Source of the DNA: Paenibacillus dokdonensis
Lineage (GTDB): Bacteria; Bacillota; Bacilli; Paenibacillales; Paenibacillaceae
Reading direction: 5' to 3'
Assembly: GCF_004916975.1 (NCBI RefSeq)
Contig: NZ_STGQ01000001.1
Location: 3,341,674 to 3,405,673, forward strand
DNA: 64,000 bases
Shown: piece by piece, positions 60,557 through 64,000 of the stretch
How positions within the stretch are numbered: position 1 is the first letter of the stretch
How the letters are laid out: each line of letters opens with the position of its first letter
Notes under the pieces: model-generated
Told to the model about the DNA's origin: nothing
The model's database searches: none
What the model saw: the letters and a program-made list of their open reading frames with translations, nothing else
Position numbers and translations under genes: made by a program

Positions 60557-61066
60557 TCAGGCCTTGGCTTGCTTCGGTTCCCGCTTCCGCTCATCCGTAA
60601 ATTCAAAAGCAATGGTGTACCCGATAAACAATCCCCAGAGCAGAAACAAGCAGAATTCGCTAATGATCGAGTTCCATCCGAGATATTTTAGGGGCTTCAT
60701 CATATGAAGTGGGGGGCCAGCTATTGTGAAAATGATAACCCACCATACAATGCCATATACCATTCCTGGCCAAGGACCCTTAAATTTACGGAAAAGTAAT
60801 ACATATATAACGGATGCAACCGCTGAGAGAACGATAAAGAGCAGCCAGCCCACGATTTGTCCGGAGCCGCTTTTGAGAAAGGCATGCTTGAAGAAAGATT
60901 CCCCGAGATAACCCGGTATCACCTTCGTAAAATGAAACATATAGAAAACCCAATGGATGGCTCCCCAGATTAGTCCTGCAAAAAATCCGAGCTCGAGGGC
61001 AAATGCAAGCGGATTCGTGTGACCTTCCTCTGACTTTTGGCGATAGGCAGCGGCCTGTGTTGTCAT
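60557..61066 (-). CDS. yqhR: YqhR-like membrane protein
   Basis: 169 residues with four membrane segments (FALELGFFAGLIWGAIHWVFYM; IVGWLLFIVLSAVASVIYVLLF; MVYGIVWWVIIFTIAG; IISEFCLFLLWGLFIGYTIAF) and short charged ends. It matches the uncharacterised YqhR family that adjoins aroQ and yqhQ. AAAAGGAG lies before the ATG. Divergent from yqhQ. Function unknown. Confidence 0.8.
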   Translation of the reverse strand: MTTQAAAYRQKSEEGHTNPLAFALELGFFAGLIWGAIHWVFYMFHFTKVIPGYLGESFFKHAFLKSGSGQIVGWLLFIVLSAVASVIYVLLFRKFKGPWPGMVYGIVWWVIIFTIAGPPLHMMKPLKYLGWNSIISEFCLFLLWGLFIGYTIAFEFTDERKREPKQAKA

Positions 61067-61255
61067 TTTCAGAAGTCTCCTTTTGTTTTCCTTAGTATGT
61101 ACATTTCATCCATGCCTAAACCAACTAGAAATTAAGCCGGAAATTAGATACAATAGTATTAATCAAGCTCTGGCTCTCATGCAATGAAAGCGGAGTAACC
61201 GATACAGGATTTGCTAAATCCTGAACACATTAATTTCTCAGGGAAGGTGAACTGG

Positions 61256-62251
61256 TTGTCGCAAGAATCAAAAACTGTCAGCTACGGCGGCCAAGCTGTC
61301 ATTGAAGGCGTTATGTTTGGCGGCAAATATGTCAATGTGACAGCCGTACGTCGGAAGAATCAGGAAATCACATTTTTGGAAGTGCCGAAGCAGGATAAGA
61401 ATTGGATGCGCAAGTTGCGTAAGGTTCCGTTACTGCGGGGCATTGTCAGTATTATAGATTCGAGCGCCAAGGGAACGAAGCATTTGAACTATTCCGCCGA
61501 TGCTTATGCAGATGATACGCTTGAGCCTGAAGAGCGCGCTAAGCTAAAAGAGAAGGACGAATCCAAATGGAGCCTTAGCATGATTATCGGCGTTGCCGCC
61601 GTGGGCGTCCTTTCCTTCGTGGTCGGCAAGCTGGTGCTAACGCTGCTGCCTGTTTTTCTGGAAAATATTTTTTTCGGCAAGCTGTTTGACAACTACATTC
61701 TGCATAACTTGATTGAAGGAGTCATCAAGCTTCTTCTGCTTCTCGTCTATCTATGGGGAATATCCCAGACACCCGTTGTTAAACGTCTATTCCAATATCA
61801 CGGCGCGGAGCATAAGGTGATCAGCACCTATGAAGCGGGAGACGAGCTGACCGTTCAAAATGTACAAAAACACAGCCGTCTCCATTACCGCTGCGGCAGC
61901 AGCTTCATGATGTTGACGATTGTGCTGGGGGTACTCATTTATTCCCTGGTTCCGTGGGATAATATGACTCAGCGGGTTTTGCAGCGGATTATACTGCTTC
62001 CTGTGGTCATCGCCATTTCTTTTGAATTTCTGAAGTTAACCAACTCGCTCAGAGAGGTTCCTGTCCTCCGCTATCTTGGTTATCCCGGACTGTGGCTGCA
62101 GCTGTTGACCACCAAGGAGCCTAAAGACGATCAGGTGGAAGTTTCAATTGCCTCCTTTAAACGTATGCTTGAGCTTGATGCTCAAATGGAAAATGCACCT
62201 GCAGCAAACCAGCCTGTAAGAACTGGAGTCTTGGATCCCCTGAAAGGATGA
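61256..62251 (+). CDS. yqhQ: YqhQ-like DUF1385 membrane protein
   Basis: 331 residues from TTG 61256, with AAGGTG 6 nt upstream. It begins LSQESKTVSYGGQAVIEGVMFGG, the hallmark of DUF1385. There are about four membrane segments, with the conserved YHGAEHKVISTYEAGDELTVQNVQKHSRLHYRCGSSFMM between them; its His, Glu and Cys residues suggest a metal site. Function unknown. Followed 7 bp later by a yqhP-like gene. Confidence 0.85.
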   Translation: MSQESKTVSYGGQAVIEGVMFGGKYVNVTAVRRKNQEITFLEVPKQDKNWMRKLRKVPLLRGIVSIIDSSAKGTKHLNYSADAYADDTLEPEERAKLKEKDESKWSLSMIIGVAAVGVLSFVVGKLVLTLLPVFLENIFFGKLFDNYILHNLIEGVIKLLLLLVYLWGISQTPVVKRLFQYHGAEHKVISTYEAGDELTVQNVQKHSRLHYRCGSSFMMLTIVLGVLIYSLVPWDNMTQRVLQRIILLPVVIAISFEFLKLTNSLREVPVLRYLGYPGLWLQLLTTKEPKDDQVEVSIASFKRMLELDAQMENAPAANQPVRTGVLDPLKG

Positions 62252-62258
62252 GGATAAG

Positions 62259-62579
62259 ATGAAAAGGCATGCTCTAATTTTTGGGGTTGCAGTCGTGCTG
62301 GCCGTGCTTGGTTTCGCAAAATTGTTGTTGGCCGACCCACTGCAGCTCATTAGAACCCTCCTCATACCCGTCCTGGTATTCGGCGTGATATTCCTGCTTT
62401 ATAAATACCAGCCCGGACGCAGAAAATCGAGAGCAACGCCAAAGGTCAAGCCATCCGCCCGAACAATGGAAAAGGTGGCCGCTGCCAAAAAGACGCATAC
62501 AGCTGGGAAACGGAAGCATTATCCTTTTCAGGTCATCGAAGGCTCCAAAGGAAAGAACGATGATCAGCCAAAATATCAT
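62259..62579 (+). CDS. yqhP: YqhP-like small membrane protein
   Basis: 107 residues (stop at 62580-62582). Two hydrophobic segments (ALIFGVAVVLAVLGFAKLLLA; TLLIPVLVFGVIFLLYKY) and a strongly basic, polar cytosolic tail ending PFQVIEGSKGKNDDQPKYH. Position and layout match YqhP (SA1362-like) of Bacillales, though sequence conservation is low, so the name rests mainly on synteny. A terminator follows. Confidence 0.6.
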
Positions 62580-62596
62580 TGAACAGAACACATTGA

Positions 62597-62640
62597 AAAA
62601 GGCGTTCACCCTTCCCTCGCGGAAGAGTCGAACGCCTTCT
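62597..62640. terminator. Bidirectional terminator
   Basis: Imperfect hairpin aaggcgttc-accctTCC / GGAAgagtcgaacgcctt with A run to the left and tctttat to the right. It separates the converging yqhP and yqhO genes. Confidence 0.75.
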
Positions 62641-62646
62641 TTATAT

Positions 62647-63570
62647 TCAGTCCTTATATCTTGCAAAAAATTTGTTCCCCGCCTGAACTCCCGACTCGAA
62701 TAGCTCCATACTTTTTTCCGGCGAAATGTGAAACTCTGTTGTTCCGACGCCGAGCGTAGGAATTTTAATGGTTCTGAACCGGTTTACCTGCTCGATATAC
62801 CGCTCATCATGAGCGGAAAGCATCGTTTCAAACATCGCCTGCAGCATGCTGATCGGCCCGCGGATCATATGGGGACTATTGGAGCTGCGACCCACCATTT
62901 GAAATCCAATGGTCTGTACCGTGGTCTGCCCGGGAGCCTCCAGCGTCGTATCATCGAACAGCCATAAAGGAAAGTTGCTGAGCAGCCCTCCGTCCACCAC
63001 ATACACAAACTGATCTGCAAAGGCTTTTCCTCTGGCCGCTTCACCGGATAATCTTAATATCACCGGATCAAAAAAATAAGGAATGCTCGTGCTCATCCGG
63101 ATGGCCTTGGATACCTCAAAATTTGCCGGATTAAGACCCAGTTTGATCAAATCTTCCGGGAGCACAAGAATCTTGCCATTGGTAATGTCTGAAGCAATAA
63201 TCATCAGCTTTCCGGCAGGAATATCCGAAAACGTACGAATCCCCTTTTTTTTCAATATATTGTGAATCCAATATTCCAGTGCTTCTCCCGAATATAGACC
63301 TTTTTTAATTATAAGCCGTACCGCCGGCCCAATGATTTTCGTGTTGAAAATGGGGGCGCGGTGAAGAAAAGAAGTAAAAGGTGTTGTTCTGACAATTTCG
63401 CTCATTTCATCCGCTGAAAATCCCGCTGCAAGCAGCGCAGCAACGATGGATCCCGAGGAGGTTCCTGCCACTTTGTTAAATACAACTCCCGCTGCTTCCG
63501 CCGATTTAACCGCCCCTGCCAGCGATATTCCCTTAACGCCGCCGCCCTCAAAAACCGCATTGATGAGCAT
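62647..63570 (-). CDS. yqhO: Patatin-like phospholipase (YqhO family)
   Basis: 307 residues. The patatin fold is complete: oxyanion loop EGGGVKGISLAGAV (~8-21), nucleophile elbow GTSSGS (Ser38), and catalytic aspartate in VDGGLLSNFP. No signal peptide, so it probably acts on lipids from the cytosolic side. The ribosome site (GGGGG) lies in the 3' arm of the upstream gene's terminator. Synteny matches B. subtilis yqhO. Confidence 0.88.
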   Translation of the reverse strand: MLINAVFEGGGVKGISLAGAVKSAEAAGVVFNKVAGTSSGSIVAALLAAGFSADEMSEIVRTTPFTSFLHRAPIFNTKIIGPAVRLIIKKGLYSGEALEYWIHNILKKKGIRTFSDIPAGKLMIIASDITNGKILVLPEDLIKLGLNPANFEVSKAIRMSTSIPYFFDPVILRLSGEAARGKAFADQFVYVVDGGLLSNFPLWLFDDTTLEAPGQTTVQTIGFQMVGRSSNSPHMIRGPISMLQAMFETMLSAHDERYIEQVNRFRTIKIPTLGVGTTEFHISPEKSMELFESGVQAGNKFFARYKD

Positions 63571-63574
63571 ACAA

Positions 63575-63622
63575 AAAACCCCCGTCCTCCACTATTCAAA
63601 ATAATGTATGAGAACGGGAGTC
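63575..63622 (-). terminator. Terminator upstream of yqhO
   Basis: Minus-strand stem CTCCCGT-TCTC / GAGGACGGGGG with a ~20-nt loop, followed by TTTTTTG. It ends the glycosyl-hydrolase-like gene; its distal arm doubles as the yqhO ribosome site. Confidence 0.7.
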
Positions 63623-63647
63623 GATTAATGACTCATGATATGGGTAT

Positions 63648-64000
63648 TTATTGCTGATAAAATGCGGTAAGTGCCGGAATAAGTCCAAGCGGATTGTTAA
63701 TCAGATGCGTGGCTCTGAAGAAAATGCTTCCTTTAATATCCGCATACTTTTCATTATATTTCAGCTGATTGATAATCTCCTGCGAGCTCTGCCAGCCAGC
63801 TTCCGTTGTGCCGAGCTTATATGGCGCCTGACCGATATACAGATCCACACCTGTACCTGCTACTTCGCCAGCCCACCAATCGACCAGCTTGTCATATTGC
63901 GCAATTTTGAAAGACATGCTCCAGTATATTTGAGGAGCTACATAATCGATCCATTTATTCTGAATCCAGGTTCTCACATCCGCATACATCGAATCATACG
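63648..64000 (-). CDS. Family-10-like glycosyl hydrolase (YngK/GHL10 type), C-terminal part
   Basis: Truncated by the window edge: the frame is open to base 64000. The visible ~117 residues include SMYADVRTWIQNKWIDYVAPQIYW, WWAGEVAGTGVDLYIGQAPYK, and GSIFFRATHLINNPLGL, the end of the TIM-barrel of GHL10-type secreted hydrolases. These are thought to act on cell-wall or other surface glycans. An internal ATG (63989) should not be taken as the start. Confidence 0.75.
   Translation of the reverse strand, partial: YDSMYADVRTWIQNKWIDYVAPQIYWSMSFKIAQYDKLVDWWAGEVAGTGVDLYIGQAPYKLGTTEAGWQSSQEIINQLKYNEKYADIKGSIFFRATHLINNPLGLIPALTAFYQQ

Overview
The window is chromosomal backbone of an endospore-forming, Gram-positive bacterium of the order Bacillales. 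Gene order and moderate GC content suggest Paenibacillus or a close relative; that is inferred from synteny, since no rRNA gene is present. Most genes lie on the minus strand. I see no insertion sequence, prophage, CRISPR array, tRNA or rRNA.

Region by region: (1) 0.1-13.3 kb is the late-sporulation and housekeeping block lysA, spoVAF, spoVAB, spoVAA, sigF, spoIIAB, spoIIAA, dacF, pupG, xerD, yqzK, fur, spoIIM, an EndoQ-like nuclease and nudF, with divergent mciZ. A sigma-H-like promoter with a Spo0A-box-like site precedes spoIIA, and a sigma-G-like promoter precedes spoVAA. (2) 13.4-22 kb holds two TPR-like ORFs, an M20 peptidase, a frameshifted prli42-like microgene, lipB, and the branched-chain 2-oxoacid dehydrogenase genes (bkdB, bkdAB, bkdAA, lpdV). 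(3) 22-33.6 kb is the most variable part: two unrecognised small proteins, a divergent thymidine kinase, two paralogous lipoproteins, a PQQ-type beta-propeller dehydrogenase lipoprotein, a divergent CuA-type cupredoxin lipoprotein, a ComEC-like metallo-beta-lactamase lipoprotein with DUF3006, a stalk-domain protein, a phosphoesterase, and an ECF sigma/anti-sigma pair. (4) 33.6-46 kb is spo0A, spoIVB, recN, argR, an unknown membrane protein, tlyA, dxs, ispA, xseB, xseA, folD and nusB. (5) 46-64 kb is DUF2273/amaP/asp23, accC, accB, spoIIIAH to spoIIIAA, yqhV, comB, lysC, efp, pepP, aroQ, yqhR, yqhQ, yqhP, yqhO and a truncated glycosyl-hydrolase-like gene.

The genes combine into a few programmes. 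Sporulation commitment and engulfment signalling are covered by spo0A, spoIIA-sigF, spoIIM, spoIIIA, spoIVB and spoVA. Lipid supply is covered by bkd with lipB, accBC, and dxs-ispA. The 23.5-28.9 kb lipoprotein cluster looks like an extracytoplasmic redox module: a quinoprotein dehydrogenase carrying the second aspartate typical of lanthanide-dependent enzymes, next to a CuA electron carrier. I regard that as the best candidate for a poorly described system here.

Several genes carry oddities worth checking: a XerD homologue lacking two of six catalytic residues, a Tdk with an altered P-loop, probable non-AUG starts (ATT for spoIIIAA, ATC for the ECF sigma factor), and the prli42-like frameshift.
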